From the NCBI GenBank assembly GCA_022651385.1, contig JALCQR010000001.1, positions 1 through 64,000 of the forward strand: DNA of 64,000 nucleotides, given 5' to 3'. Source of the stretch: Clostridia bacterium. GTDB taxonomy: Bacteria > Bacillota > Clostridia > Lachnospirales > Anaerotignaceae. How positions within the stretch are numbered: position 1 is the stretch's first letter; each line of letters opens with the position of its first letter. Positions 38,609 to 47,258 of this stretch are shown here, one piece after another. The position numbers and the translations under genes were made by a program. A model generated the notes under the pieces. That model was not told the origin of the DNA. It searched no databases and worked only from the letters and a program-made list of their open reading frames with translations.

Positions 38609-38953
38609 ATGAACGAAATTATCAAAAACCTCGAAGCTGCACAGCTTAAAGCAGACGTTACGAAATTCAACGTAGGTGACACAATTCGTGTTACAGCCAT
38701 TATTCCAGGAGAAAAAAATAAGAAGCAGGCATTTGAGGGCATCGTTATTAAAAAACAAAACGGTGGCATTCGTGAGACATTCACGGTCAGAAAGATTGCT
38801 TCAGGTGTAGGCGTTGAAAAGACTTGGCCGCTTCATTCACCAAGAATTGACAGTATTGAAGTAATTAAAAAAGGTATTGTTAGACGTGCTAAACTTTACT
38901 ATCTGCGTGACAGAGTTGGCAAAGCTGCCAAAGTTAAAGAAGTATTAAGATAA
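38609..38953 (+). CDS. rplS: 50S ribosomal protein L19
   Basis: A 114-residue protein with the L19 signature: [40 protein letters not shown] and [12 protein letters not shown]-type C-terminus (here [15 protein letters not shown]). It binds between the subunits of the ribosome. AGGAGG precedes the ATG. A terminator follows, then the signal peptidase gene, a common order in Firmicutes. Confidence 0.98.
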   Translation: MNEIIKNLEAAQLKADVTKFNVGDTIRVTAIIPGEKNKKQAFEGIVIKKQNGGIRETFTVRKIASGVGVEKTWPLHSPRIDSIEVIKKGIVRRAKLYYLRDRVGKAAKVKEVLR

Positions 38954-38967
38954 TTTGAAAAAAATGG

Positions 38968-39003
38968 CCTGACAGACGTTTTACTGTCAGGTCAGATTTT
39001 TTA
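38968..39003 (+). terminator. Terminator after rplS
   Basis: Eight-base perfect arms CCTGACAG and CTGTCAGG followed after a short spacer by six T. It lies just before lepB, whose own binding site GGAGG follows. Confidence 0.85.
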
Positions 39004-39025
39004 TACACATAGCTGGAGGCATGAT

Positions 39026-39583
39026 ATGTCTGAGTTTAAAGAACAAAGGAAAAAAAGAGAAACCATGGAATGGATAATATCGCTTGTAATAGTTATTGTT
39101 GTGGCCTTTGCTGTAAGAACATTTGCTTTCAGAACTGTTATGATAAAAGGTACAAGCATGGAACCGAATTTTATACATGGCGATATCGTACTTGTAAATG
39201 AATTTTTATATAAGTTTAGTAAGCCTAAAAGAGGCGATGTCATTGTATGCGGATACGATGATGTCAATAATGAAAGCATAATTAAAAGAATAGTGGCTCT
39301 TCCCGGCGAAACAATAGATTTCAGGGAAAATGACAGCGGTAATTATGATGTATATATTGACGGCAAAAAACTTCAGGAAGATTATATAAAAGAACCGACG
39401 CAGTTTTACGGAGAAATATTAGATCCTTATACTGTTCCCGACGGATGTTATTTTGTAATGGGCGATAACAGACAAAACAGTACCGACAGCCGATGGTCGT
39501 CAATTGGAGCCATAAAAAGAGAGAATATCGTAGGTAAAGTATGTGTAAAGATCTGGCCGTTTAAGAGCTTTAGTATATACTAA
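39026..39583 (+). CDS. lepB: Type I signal peptidase
   Basis: A 185-residue Gram-positive (SipS-like) signal peptidase. One N-terminal membrane anchor at about 15-35, nucleophile Ser44 in IKGTSMEPNF, general base Lys87 in IIKRIVALPGE, and the GDNRQNSTDSR box near residue 148. It cleaves secretory signal peptides on the outer face of the membrane. Confidence 0.96.
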   Translation: MSEFKEQRKKRETMEWIISLVIVIVVAFAVRTFAFRTVMIKGTSMEPNFIHGDIVLVNEFLYKFSKPKRGDVIVCGYDDVNNESIIKRIVALPGETIDFRENDSGNYDVYIDGKKLQEDYIKEPTQFYGEILDPYTVPDGCYFVMGDNRQNSTDSRWSSIGAIKRENIVGKVCVKIWPFKSFSIY

Positions 39584-39628
39584 AAATTCAAGATTCAAAA
39601 TAAAATCGTCATATATTTTAAAACTCTG

Positions 39629-39656
39629 AAGCCGTGTAAGCCACGGCTTTTTTATT
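39629..39656 (+). terminator. Terminator after lepB
   Basis: Eight-base perfect arms AAGCCGTG and CACGGCTT, loop TAAGC, and seven T. Confidence 0.93.
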
Positions 39657-39690
39657 TTTGGAATATATTTATATAAATTTAATAGAATAA

Positions 39691-39741
39691 TTGACAAAAA
39701 GAATAAGTAATGATAAATTGATACCATACCGGTGTGGGGTA
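39691..39741 (+). promoter_or_regulatory. copA-csoR promoter with CsoR operator
   Basis: TTGACA (39691-39696) is followed after about 16-17 bases by TAAATT/ATAAAT. At 39722-39741 lies TACCATACC-GGTGTGGGGTA, which matches the CsoR operator described in Bacillus (its reverse complement reads TACCATACCCCCGTAGGGTA). It covers the start of transcription, so copper-free CsoR would block the operon and copper would release it. Confidence 0.88.
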
Positions 39742-39755
39742 TAGGAGGAGATAAA

Positions 39756-42290
39756 ATGAAAAAGAAATATGATATTACCGGCATGTCATGCAGTGCATGC
39801 AGTGCTCATGTTGAAAAGAGCGTCAAAAAGATTGAAGGCGTCAAAAGTGTCAATGTCAATCTTCTTACAAACTCAATGCAGGTGGATTTTGATGAAAAAA
39901 ATGTGGGAAGTGATGATATAATAAAGGCTGTTGAAAGCGGTGGATACGGAGCTTCTGAGGCAGGAAAAAACACACAAAATACAAGTACAGCCACATCGGC
40001 CGATACAGAAATAAAGCAAATGAAAAAAAGGCTTATTGTGTCGTTTTGTTTTATGATACCGCTTTTTTATGTAGCTATGGGACATATGGCCGGATGGCCT
40101 TTGCCGGGCATAATTGCGGGACAGGAAAACATTATGGTTTTTGCTTTAACGGAGCTTTTGCTTACGCTTCCGATAATGTACGTAAACAGAAAATATTATA
40201 CCAACGGGTTTAAAAGCCTTTTTACAGGGGCGCCGAATATGGACTCTCTCGTAGCAATAGGTTCTGGAGCTGCAGTTTTATACAGCTTTATAGCTATGTT
40301 TAAAATGGGATATTTTTTAGGCCACGGTATGATGAATGAGGCCCATAATGAAGTAATGGAGCTTTATTTTGAGTCTGCCGGAATGATACTTGCTCTTATT
40401 ACACTCGGAAAATTTCTTGAGACAAGAAGCAAGGGGAAAACAAGCGAAGCAGTTAAAAAACTTATAGACCTTGCGCCTAAAAAGGCTTATGTTATAAGAA
40501 ACGGAGTAGAGACGGAGATACCGGCTGATAAAATAACCGTCGGTGACTTAATAGTTGTTAAGCCCGGGGCCGGAATACCTGCCGACGGAACTGTTGAAGA
40601 AGGAAGCTCGTTTGTAGACGAATCTGCAATTACCGGCGAAAGCATACCTGTTGAAAAAACAAAAGGTAGCAAAGTTGTCTGTGCCACAATAAACAAAAAC
40701 GGCAGTTTTGTATTTAAAGCAGAAAAAACAGGCGATGACACAACACTTTCACAAATTGTACATCTTGTAGAGGAAGCAGGAGGCTCAAAGGCACCTATTG
40801 CAAAACTTGCAGACAAAGTTGCAGGGGTATTTGTGCCGACTGTAATAAGTATTGCGGTTGTTGCGGCTATAGTATGGCTTTTTGCCGGAATGGGTATAAA
40901 TTTTGCCGTATCAATAGGAATTGCTGTTCTTGTAATATCATGCCCATGTGCTTTGGGCCTTGCTACACCTACGGCAATTATGGTAGGAACCGGAAAAGGA
41001 GCACAAAACGGCATACTTATAAAATCGGCCGAAAGCCTTGAAACGGCACATCTCATAGATACCGTTATACTTGATAAAACAGGCACAATAACAGAGGGAA
41101 AGCCCAAAGTGGCCGGAGTATACTCATCAATTGATGAAAAAGAACTGTTTTATATTGCGGCTTCGGCAGAGAAAAAGTCTGAGCATCCGCTTTCTGCGGC
41201 GATTGTGGAAAAAGCTGATAAAATGGGTATTTCTCTTTCAACCGGCTCTGATTTCGAGGCTATATCCGGAAGAGGCATAAAATGCACGGTTGACGGGAAA
41301 AACATAATTGCCGGAAATAAGGAACTTATGAGTGAAAACGGAATTAGTGATACAAAGATGTTTGAAAAAGCAGATGAATTTTCGTCAAAGGGGCAGACAT
41401 CGCTTTTATTTGCCTCAGATAACAAAATTATTGGTATAATATCTGTAGCTGACACCGTTAAGGAAACAAGCAAAGAGGCTATTGAGGAATTTAAAAAAGC
41501 CAAAATGAGTGTGTACATGATGACAGGCGACAACGGCAAAACGGCAAAGGCTATTGCCGATGAAGTCGGAATAAAAAATGTTTTTGCGGGAGTTATGCCT
41601 CAGGACAAGGAAGAAAAAGTACGCTTTTTGCAGTCTGAGGGACGAAAGGTCGCAATGGTAGGTGACGGTATAAATGATGCTCCGGCTCTTGCAAGGGCTG
41701 ATGTGGGTATCGCAATAGGCGCCGGAACCGATATTGCCATAGAATCGGCGGACATTGTGCTTGTAAAAAACGATTTGCTTTCCGCGGCAGCGGCATTTGA
41801 GCTTAGCAAGGCTACGATAAGAAACATAAAGGAAAATCTGTTTTGGGCCTTTATTTATAACATTATAGGCATACCTGTTGCTGCAGGTATATTTTATCCT
41901 TTCTTTGGATTAAAGCTTAATCCTATGATAGGCGCGGCAGCAATGAGCATGAGCTCTGTATTTGTTGTTTCAAATGCTCTTAGATTAAGAGGCTTTACAC
42001 CTTCTTTTATGAAAGGCAAAAAAGCTAATAAAAATGCAGAACCAAATAATAATGAAAAATTAGAGGGATTAAAGGAGGAAAATGAGATGGAAAAAACTAT
42101 TATGATTAATGGAATGATGTGCTCGCATTGCACCGGAAGAGTTCAGAAAGCGCTTACGGATTTAGGTGCAAAAGCAGACGTTAGCCTTGACGAAAAGTGC
42201 GCACATGTTACGGTTAATGATTCAATTACCGATGACATGCTTAAAAAAGCTGTTGAAGATGCCGGTTATGAGGTTACAGGCATAAAATGA
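39756..42290 (+). CDS. copA: Copper-exporting P1B-type ATPase with N- and C-terminal metal-binding domains
   Basis: An 844-residue P-type ATPase. An N-terminal HMA domain has the CxxC of GMSCSACSAHV; the core carries ITGESIPVEK, the transmembrane CPC of ISCPCALGLATP, phosphorylation site ILDKTGTITEG, the SEHP nucleotide motif and VGDGINDAPAL. Unusually a second HMA domain (GMMCSHCTGRV) follows the last membrane helix at about residues 778-844. The ATG at 39756 behind AGGAGGA is preferred to an upstream GTG that lies inside the CsoR operator. It exports Cu(I). csoR overlaps its stop by four bases. Confidence 0.96.
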   Translation: MKKKYDITGMSCSACSAHVEKSVKKIEGVKSVNVNLLTNSMQVDFDEKNVGSDDIIKAVESGGYGASEAGKNTQNTSTATSADTEIKQMKKRLIVSFCFMIPLFYVAMGHMAGWPLPGIIAGQENIMVFALTELLLTLPIMYVNRKYYTNGFKSLFTGAPNMDSLVAIGSGAAVLYSFIAMFKMGYFLGHGMMNEAHNEVMELYFESAGMILALITLGKFLETRSKGKTSEAVKKLIDLAPKKAYVIRNGVETEIPADKITVGDLIVVKPGAGIPADGTVEEGSSFVDESAITGESIPVEKTKGSKVVCATINKNGSFVFKAEKTGDDTTLSQIVHLVEEAGGSKAPIAKLADKVAGVFVPTVISIAVVAAIVWLFAGMGINFAVSIGIAVLVISCPCALGLATPTAIMVGTGKGAQNGILIKSAESLETAHLIDTVILDKTGTITEGKPKVAGVYSSIDEKELFYIAASAEKKSEHPLSAAIVEKADKMGISLSTGSDFEAISGRGIKCTVDGKNIIAGNKELMSENGISDTKMFEKADEFSSKGQTSLLFASDNKIIGIISVADTVKETSKEAIEEFKKAKMSVYMMTGDNGKTAKAIADEVGIKNVFAGVMPQDKEEKVRFLQSEGRKVAMVGDGINDAPALARADVGIAIGAGTDIAIESADIVLVKNDLLSAAAAFELSKATIRNIKENLFWAFIYNIIGIPVAAGIFYPFFGLKLNPMIGAAAMSMSSVFVVSNALRLRGFTPSFMKGKKANKNAEPNNNEKLEGLKEENEMEKTIMINGMMCSHCTGRVQKALTDLGAKADVSLDEKCAHVTVNDSITDDMLKKAVEDAGYEVTGIK
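42071..42290 (+). CDS. Possible internal start: stand-alone CopZ-like chaperone from the 3' end of copA
   Basis: Inside copA and in its frame, AAAGGAGG (42071-42078) lies eight bases before ATG 42087, an ideal initiation site. Translation from it would give a 67-residue HMA protein (MEKTIMINGMMCSHC...), which is the length and form of a free CopZ copper chaperone. The tract between the last helix and this point is polar and Asn/Lys/Glu-rich, like a linker. It could be a former copZ gene fused to copA that still makes a separate product. Confidence 0.5.
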
Positions 42291-42550
42291 AAGCGGATAA
42301 GGAGAAGGTAAAACGTCTTTTAAAAACTGCCAGAGGACAGATAGACGGCATATTAAAAATGATTGATGACGACCGTTACTGTATTGATATTTCCACTCAG
42401 GTAATGGCTACTGAAGCCATTATAAAAAAAGCCAATAGGGAGATTTTAAAAGCCCATATGCTTTGCTGTGTGAGGGAAGCTTTCAAAGAAGGCAAAGAGG
42501 AAGAAAAGCTAGATGAAATACTGGGACTTGTGGAAAAATTGTCGAAATAA
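42287..42550 (+). CDS. csoR: Copper-sensing repressor CsoR
   Basis: An 87-residue all-helical DUF156 protein. The Cu(I) ligands Cys32, His57 and Cys61 keep the 25 and 4 residue spacings of CsoR. The N-terminal RLLKTARGQIDGILKMI segment is the family's DNA-contact helix. It is coupled to copA by ATGA and should repress the operon through the operator at 39722-39741, so the circuit is autoregulated. Confidence 0.95.
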   Translation: MKADKEKVKRLLKTARGQIDGILKMIDDDRYCIDISTQVMATEAIIKKANREILKAHMLCCVREAFKEGKEEEKLDEILGLVEKLSK

Positions 42551-42595
42551 AGCGTTATCTTATTTATAACATATGTCAATAAGAATTATTTCATC

Positions 42596-42630
42596 AAACA
42601 GGCATATTTTTCAATGAAATTGCCTGTTTT
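42596..42630 (+). terminator. Terminator of the copA-csoR operon
   Basis: Nine-base perfect arms AAACAGGCA and TGCCTGTTT with a 16-base loop and a short T run. Confidence 0.85.
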
Positions 42631-42632
42631 CC

Positions 42633-42661
42633 TTGACAAAACACAAATAAAATATTATAAA
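42633..42661 (+). promoter_or_regulatory. Promoter of the HU gene
   Basis: TTGACA (42633-42638), a 17-base spacer and TATAAA (42656-42661). The leader to the HU start is about 105 bases. Confidence 0.8.
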
Positions 42662-42772
42662 TAAGAAAGAGCGCTCTATTAAGAACGTTTGATGAATTCT
42701 CACAGGCAATTTACTGTCTGTTTAAACGTAATAGAGACGGTACAGTTTAATTTTAAGGAGGATAAAAACATA

Positions 42773-43048
42773 ATGAACAAGTCAGAATTAATTGCTGCTA
42801 TCGTGGAAAAAACAGAAATCAGCAAAAAAGATGCAGAGAAGGCTCTTAAGGCTTTTGAAGATGTAATAACAGAAGAACTTAAAAAGGGCGAAAAGGTTCA
42901 GCTTGTTGGTTTCGGCACATTCGAAGTAGCTCAGAGAGCTGAAAGAGAAGGCAGAAATCCTAAAACTGGTGACACTATGAAAATAAGCGCGTCTAAGGCT
43001 CCTAAATTCAAAGCCGGAAAGGCTCTTAAGGATGCTGTAAATGCCTAA
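42773..43048 (+). CDS. hup: HU-family DNA-binding protein
   Basis: A 91-residue histone-like protein: MNKSELIAAIVEKTEISKKD at the N-terminus, VQLVGFGTFEVAQRAEREGR with the RNPKTGDTMKI beta-arm, and the C-terminal helix. It wraps and bends the chromosome. ATG follows AAGGAGG. It precedes rqcP, an order shared with other Firmicutes. Confidence 0.97.
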   Translation: MNKSELIAAIVEKTEISKKDAEKALKAFEDVITEELKKGEKVQLVGFGTFEVAQRAEREGRNPKTGDTMKISASKAPKFKAGKALKDAVNA

Positions 43049-43066
43049 GGTTTAAAACAGAATTTT

Positions 43067-43098
43067 AATCTGCATTCTTAGTGAGTGCAGATTTTTTT
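43067..43098 (+). terminator. Terminator between hup and rqcP
   Basis: Eight-base perfect arms AATCTGCA and TGCAGATT, 11-base loop, six or more T. It ends close to the rqcP binding site, so rqcP is probably made by read-through. Confidence 0.88.
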
Positions 43099-43114
43099 AT
43101 TTGGAGGGGAAAAA

Positions 43115-43357
43115 ATGCGTCTTGATAAATTTTTAAAAGTTTCAAGAATAATTAAAAGAAGAACTGTTGCAAACGAGGCCTGCGATGCAGGAAGGGTTAC
43201 AATAAACGGCAAAGTTGCCAAGGCATCGGTTGATGTTAAAGTAGGCGATGAGATTGAAATACGTTTTGGAAGCAATATGACCAAAATCAAAGTTAAAAGC
43301 TTAAACGAGAATCCAAGAAAAGAAGAAGCCTCACTTATGTATGAAAGCATGCAATAA
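43115..43357 (+). CDS. rqcP: S4-domain RNA-binding protein RqcP (YabO-like)
   Basis: An 80-residue S4-domain protein, MRLDKFLKVSRIIKRRTVANE at the start, GRVTINGKVAKASVDVKVGD in the middle and a short KEEASLMYE tail. The sequence closely follows Bacillus YabO/RqcP, which works with RqcH to add poly-alanine tails to stalled nascent chains on 50S subunits. The hup-rqcP order also fits; the usual yabP-yabQ-divIC genes do not follow here. Confidence 0.9.
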   Translation: MRLDKFLKVSRIIKRRTVANEACDAGRVTINGKVAKASVDVKVGDEIEIRFGSNMTKIKVKSLNENPRKEEASLMYESMQ

Positions 43358-43404
43358 TTGGCATAATACTGGTATTATAAGTGTGTAAGTTTTGGTAAAA
43401 CATT

Positions 43405-43560
43405 CTGGATAGGAGCCGAAGGCATAATAAAGTTTAGGTCAAGCCTTTATGTACCACGAAGATGCGCGGACGCTGTAGGCGGATTTTGCATTGGCAAAAT
43501 TACTGACCATAAAGGCTTGCAAGGGGTATTGGGGGCAGAGCCACTAAGGTCTTAATACTG
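43405..43560 (+). repeat. Dispersed intergenic repeat copy 3
   Basis: Contains AAAGTTTAGGTCAAGCCTTT (43428-43452 region), related to the right part of copy 2 in reverse complement, and ATAAAGGCTTGCAAGGGG...GGCAGAG, related to copy 1. An insert with TGCGCGGACGC lies between. This copy is more divergent than the other two. It fills the space between rqcP and the ileS leader, which otherwise shows no gene to 43652. Confidence 0.7.
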
Positions 43561-43652
43561 CTGCTGAACTGTGTTTTTAATTAAGGTCTTTATGTTTCGC
43601 CTAAAAACTTATGATTTTATATCAATTTTAGTTTAAATTCGATAAAAGACAC

Positions 43653-43957
43653 TTTACAAATTTTTTTTAGTGTTATATAATCAATCCTGTTAAACACTTT
43701 GACAGGGACAGTAGTATATCCTAAAAGCTACAGAGAGGCAGTGGTTAGTGGAAACTGCCGTAAGTAGGGATATATGAAAATCACCCTTGAGTGGCGAAAG
43801 TGAAATGCTTTTTTTGCAGGCACAGTAATTTTCGACGGTTTTTCCACGTTAAAAGGAAGGCATAATCGTTATTACTGTTATGCGCTAAGGTGAGCAATTT
43901 TGCTAAATCAGGTGGTACCGCGTATCCACGTCCTGAAAAGGGATGTGGATTTTTTTA
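43653..43957 (+). ncRNA. T-box leader of ileS (tRNA-Ile sensing), with promoter and terminator
   Basis: Promoter TTTACA-17-TATAAT lies at 43653-43681. The leader has a stem I region with specifier ATC (43780-43782, in GAAAATCACCC), the T-box AGGTGGTACCGCG at 43910-43922 whose TGGT pairs with the tRNA ACCA end, and a terminator ATCCACGTCC/GGGATGTGGAT with seven T at 43924-43957. Uncharged tRNA-Ile should favour the antiterminator and switch ileS on. Confidence 0.95.
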
Positions 43958-43996
43958 TTGTTAAAAATGTTAATTTATATAAACGGAGGTAGGAAA

Positions 43997-46900
43997 ATGT
44001 ATAACAAAGTTTCAACTAATCTCGACTTTGTTAAAAGAGAAAAAGAGGTACTCGATTTCTGGAACAAAAACGAGATATTTAAAAAGACATTTACCGAACG
44101 TGAGGGATGCCCTAAATGGACTTGGTATGACGGACCGCCTACTGCAAACGGCAGACCGCATATAGGCCACGTTATAACAAGAAGCATAAAAGACATTATA
44201 TGCCGTTATCACGTTATGAAAGGCCAGGATGTGTTCCGTAAAGCAGGCTGGGATACTCATGGTCTGCCTGTTGAACTTGAAGTAGAAAAAATGCTTGGGC
44301 TTAACAGCAAGCCTCAGATAGAAAACTACGGCGTTGAACCGTTTATCCAAAAATGCAAGGAAAGCGTTTGGAAATATTCTTCGGAATGGAAAGACATGTC
44401 TGACCGTCTTGGTTTTTGGGCCGATATGGAAAATCCTTATGTAACCTACCACAATGACTATATTGAGTCAGAATGGTGGGCTCTCAAGAAAATTTGGGAA
44501 AAGGGTCTTCTTTACAAAGGACACAAAGTTGTACCGTACTGCCCGAGATGCGGAACCGCTCTTTCAAGCCACGAGGTCGCTCAGGGATACAAAGATGTAA
44601 AAGAAACATCCATTATTGCAAAATTTGCTTTAAGGGATGAAGACACGTTTGTACTTGCATGGACGACAACCCCTTGGACTTTGCCTTCAAATGTTGCTCT
44701 TTGCATGAACCCTGATGTAGATTATGTAAAAGTTGAGGCAAACGGTGAAAAATATATACTTGCGGAAGCTCTATTGGACGCCGTTCTCGGAGAGGATACC
44801 GAAAGAAAAATAATCGAAAAGAAAAAAGGCTCCGAATACGAGGGACTCAGATATTATCCGCTTTTTGATTTCAATACTGATGATGAAAAAGGCTTTAGAA
44901 TTGTATTAGACACATATGTTACAACTGAAGACGGCACGGGCATTGTTCATATTGCTCCTGCTTTTGGTGAAGACGATGCACGTGTGGGACGTGAAAACGG
45001 CCTGCCTTTCCGCCAGTATGTTGATACATTCGGAAAATTTACTAAAGAGGTTACTCCTTGGGAAGGTGTTTTCGTTAAGAAATGTGACAAAGAGATTGAG
45101 GATTATCTTAAAAATGAAAACAGACTTTTTAAAGCCATTCCTTTTGAACACAGTTATCCTCATTGCTGGAGATGCGACACACCGCTTCTTTACTATGCAA
45201 GAAGCACTTGGTTTATAAAAATGACTGCCGTAAGAGACCAGCTTGTGGCAAACAACAGGTCTATAAATTGGTATCCGGACAATATAAAAGAAGGACGTAT
45301 GGGCAATTTTGTTGAAAACGTTATTGACTGGGGCCTTTCAAGAGAAAGATATTGGGGTACTCCTCTCCCTGTTTGGGAATGTGAATGCGGATATCAGCAT
45401 GTAGTGGGCAGCATTGAGGAATTAAAGAGTATGTCCGACGACTGTCCTGATAATATTGAGCTTCATAAGCCATATATAGACAGAGTTCATATAAAATGTC
45501 CGAAATGCGGAAAGCCTATGACTCGTGTGCCTGAAGTTATCGACTGCTGGTTCGATTCAGGCTCAATGCCTTTTGCTCAGTTCCATTATCCGTTTGAAAA
45601 CAAAGAAAAATTTGAAAGCAGATTTCCTGCCGACTATATAACGGAAGCCATTGACCAGACACGTGGATGGTTCTACTCACAGCTTGCCATATCCACTATC
45701 CTTTTTGACAAGAGTGACTTTAAAAACTGTATTGTTATGGGACATGTGCTTGATAAAAACGGCATAAAAATGAGCAAGCATAAGGGCAATGTTGTTTCGC
45801 CTTGGGATATACTCGATAATCAGGGTTCAGACGCCATAAGATGGTTCTTCTTTGTAAACAGTGCGCCTTGGCTTCCTTGCCGATTTGATTCGGAACAGGT
45901 AAACGAAACACAGAGAAAGTTCCTCGGAACACTTTGGAACACATATGCTTTTTATGTGCTTTATGCAGAAATTGACCAATTTAATCCTATGAAATATAAA
46001 CTTGAGTATAATAAGCTTGCACCTATGGACAAGTGGATACTTTCAAAAATGAATACTCTTGTAAAATTTGTTGATGAAAAGCTTAATGCATATGATATTA
46101 CTTCACCGGCAAGAGCGCTCAATGATTTTGTTGATGAGCTTTCAAACTGGTATGTAAGAAGAAGCCGTGAGCGTTTCTGGGCAAAGGGTATGGAGCAGGA
46201 CAAGATAAATGCCTACATGACTTTATATACCGTTCTTGTAACGTTATCTAAAATAGCTGCGCCGTTTGTTCCTTTTATGACAGAAGAAATATATCAAAAC
46301 CTTGTTGTAAATTTTGATAAAAATGCTCCTGAAAGTGTTCATCTTTGCTTATATCCTGAGTATCATTCAGAAATGGTTGACAATGAACTTGAAAAGAACA
46401 TGGAAGTTGTTCTTGATGTTGTTGTTGACGGACGTGCTGCAAGAAACAGCGCAAATATCAAGAATCGTCAGCCTATTGGAAATATGTATGTTAAATGCAA
46501 AGAGCCGCTTCCTCAGATGTATGTTGACATAATAGCCGATGAGCTTAATGTAAAGAATGTTTCTTTCACAAACAGCACGGACGGCCTTACAGGCTACAGC
46601 ATGAAGCCTCAGCTTCGTACTCTTGGACCGAAATACGGAAAACTTATTCCTAAAATCAAAAAATATCTCGCTGAAGCTGACGGAAGCATGATTGTGCCGA
46701 AACTCAGAGCAGGAGAAACTTTTAAGTTTACAATTGACGGAACCGAGATTGCTTTAACGGAAAACGATGTTCTTGTTGAGATAGTTGAAAAGTCCGGATT
46801 TATTACGGAAACAAGCGATGACAGCAACACTGCTATTGTGCTTGATACAAATCTTACTCCTGAGCTTATTGAAGAAGGCTTTGTTCGTGAAATAGTAAGC

Positions 46901-47122
46901 AAGGTTCAGACAATGAGAAAAGAAGCCGGTTTTGAAGTAATGGACAGAATTGTACTCGGATACAAGGGCAACAAGAAAATTTCGGAAATAATCGAGAAAA
47001 ACAAAGATTCTATATGCGGAGATGTTCTTGCAAACAAGCTTAGCACAAATGCAACAAGCGGATATGAGAAAGAATGGAACATCAATGGTGAAGAAGTAAC
47101 TCTTTCAGTTGAAAAGATTTAA
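43997..47122 (+). CDS. ileS: Isoleucyl-tRNA synthetase (type 2-like)
   Basis: A 1041-residue class I synthetase. The HIGH motif appears as GRPHIGHVITR, the KMSKS motif as IKMSKHKGN. Internal Cys-rich zinc-type pairs (YCPRCGTALSSHE, HCWRCDTPLL, ECECGYQHV with IKCPKCGKP) and the length match the IleS2/eukaryote-like class rather than the 930-residue IleS1. ATG at 43997 follows GGAGGT. Type 2 enzymes are often less sensitive to mupirocin, a family-level inference. Controlled by the T-box leader before it. Confidence 0.96.
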   Translation: MYNKVSTNLDFVKREKEVLDFWNKNEIFKKTFTEREGCPKWTWYDGPPTANGRPHIGHVITRSIKDIICRYHVMKGQDVFRKAGWDTHGLPVELEVEKMLGLNSKPQIENYGVEPFIQKCKESVWKYSSEWKDMSDRLGFWADMENPYVTYHNDYIESEWWALKKIWEKGLLYKGHKVVPYCPRCGTALSSHEVAQGYKDVKETSIIAKFALRDEDTFVLAWTTTPWTLPSNVALCMNPDVDYVKVEANGEKYILAEALLDAVLGEDTERKIIEKKKGSEYEGLRYYPLFDFNTDDEKGFRIVLDTYVTTEDGTGIVHIAPAFGEDDARVGRENGLPFRQYVDTFGKFTKEVTPWEGVFVKKCDKEIEDYLKNENRLFKAIPFEHSYPHCWRCDTPLLYYARSTWFIKMTAVRDQLVANNRSINWYPDNIKEGRMGNFVENVIDWGLSRERYWGTPLPVWECECGYQHVVGSIEELKSMSDDCPDNIELHKPYIDRVHIKCPKCGKPMTRVPEVIDCWFDSGSMPFAQFHYPFENKEKFESRFPADYITEAIDQTRGWFYSQLAISTILFDKSDFKNCIVMGHVLDKNGIKMSKHKGNVVSPWDILDNQGSDAIRWFFFVNSAPWLPCRFDSEQVNETQRKFLGTLWNTYAFYVLYAEIDQFNPMKYKLEYNKLAPMDKWILSKMNTLVKFVDEKLNAYDITSPARALNDFVDELSNWYVRRSRERFWAKGMEQDKINAYMTLYTVLVTLSKIAAPFVPFMTEEIYQNLVVNFDKNAPESVHLCLYPEYHSEMVDNELEKNMEVVLDVVVDGRAARNSANIKNRQPIGNMYVKCKEPLPQMYVDIIADELNVKNVSFTNSTDGLTGYSMKPQLRTLGPKYGKLIPKIKKYLAEADGSMIVPKLRAGETFKFTIDGTEIALTENDVLVEIVEKSGFITETSDDSNTAIVLDTNLTPELIEEGFVREIVSKVQTMRKEAGFEVMDRIVLGYKGNKKISEIIEKNKDSICGDVLANKLSTNATSGYEKEWNINGEEVTLSVEKI

Positions 47123-47135
47123 AAAATAATAAATG

Positions 47136-47175
47136 GGGTGCTGACATGATTTAGTTGGCACTCTTTTTGTTTTTT
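47136..47175 (+). terminator. Terminator of ileS
   Basis: GGGTGCTGAC pairs with GTTGGCACTC (two G-T pairs), followed by a T-rich run. Confidence 0.85.
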
Positions 47176-47258
47176 TTATCTGCTAAATAGTGATAAAATG
47201 CAATTAATTAATAATAAAAACTTTGATTTAGAAAACTAAACTGTAATAGGAGGTAACG

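Noticed and set aside
42689-42772. Longer HU start 28 codons upstream
   Set aside because: The ATG at 42773 has AAGGAGG at the right distance and gives the standard 91-residue HU; the extension is leader sequence.
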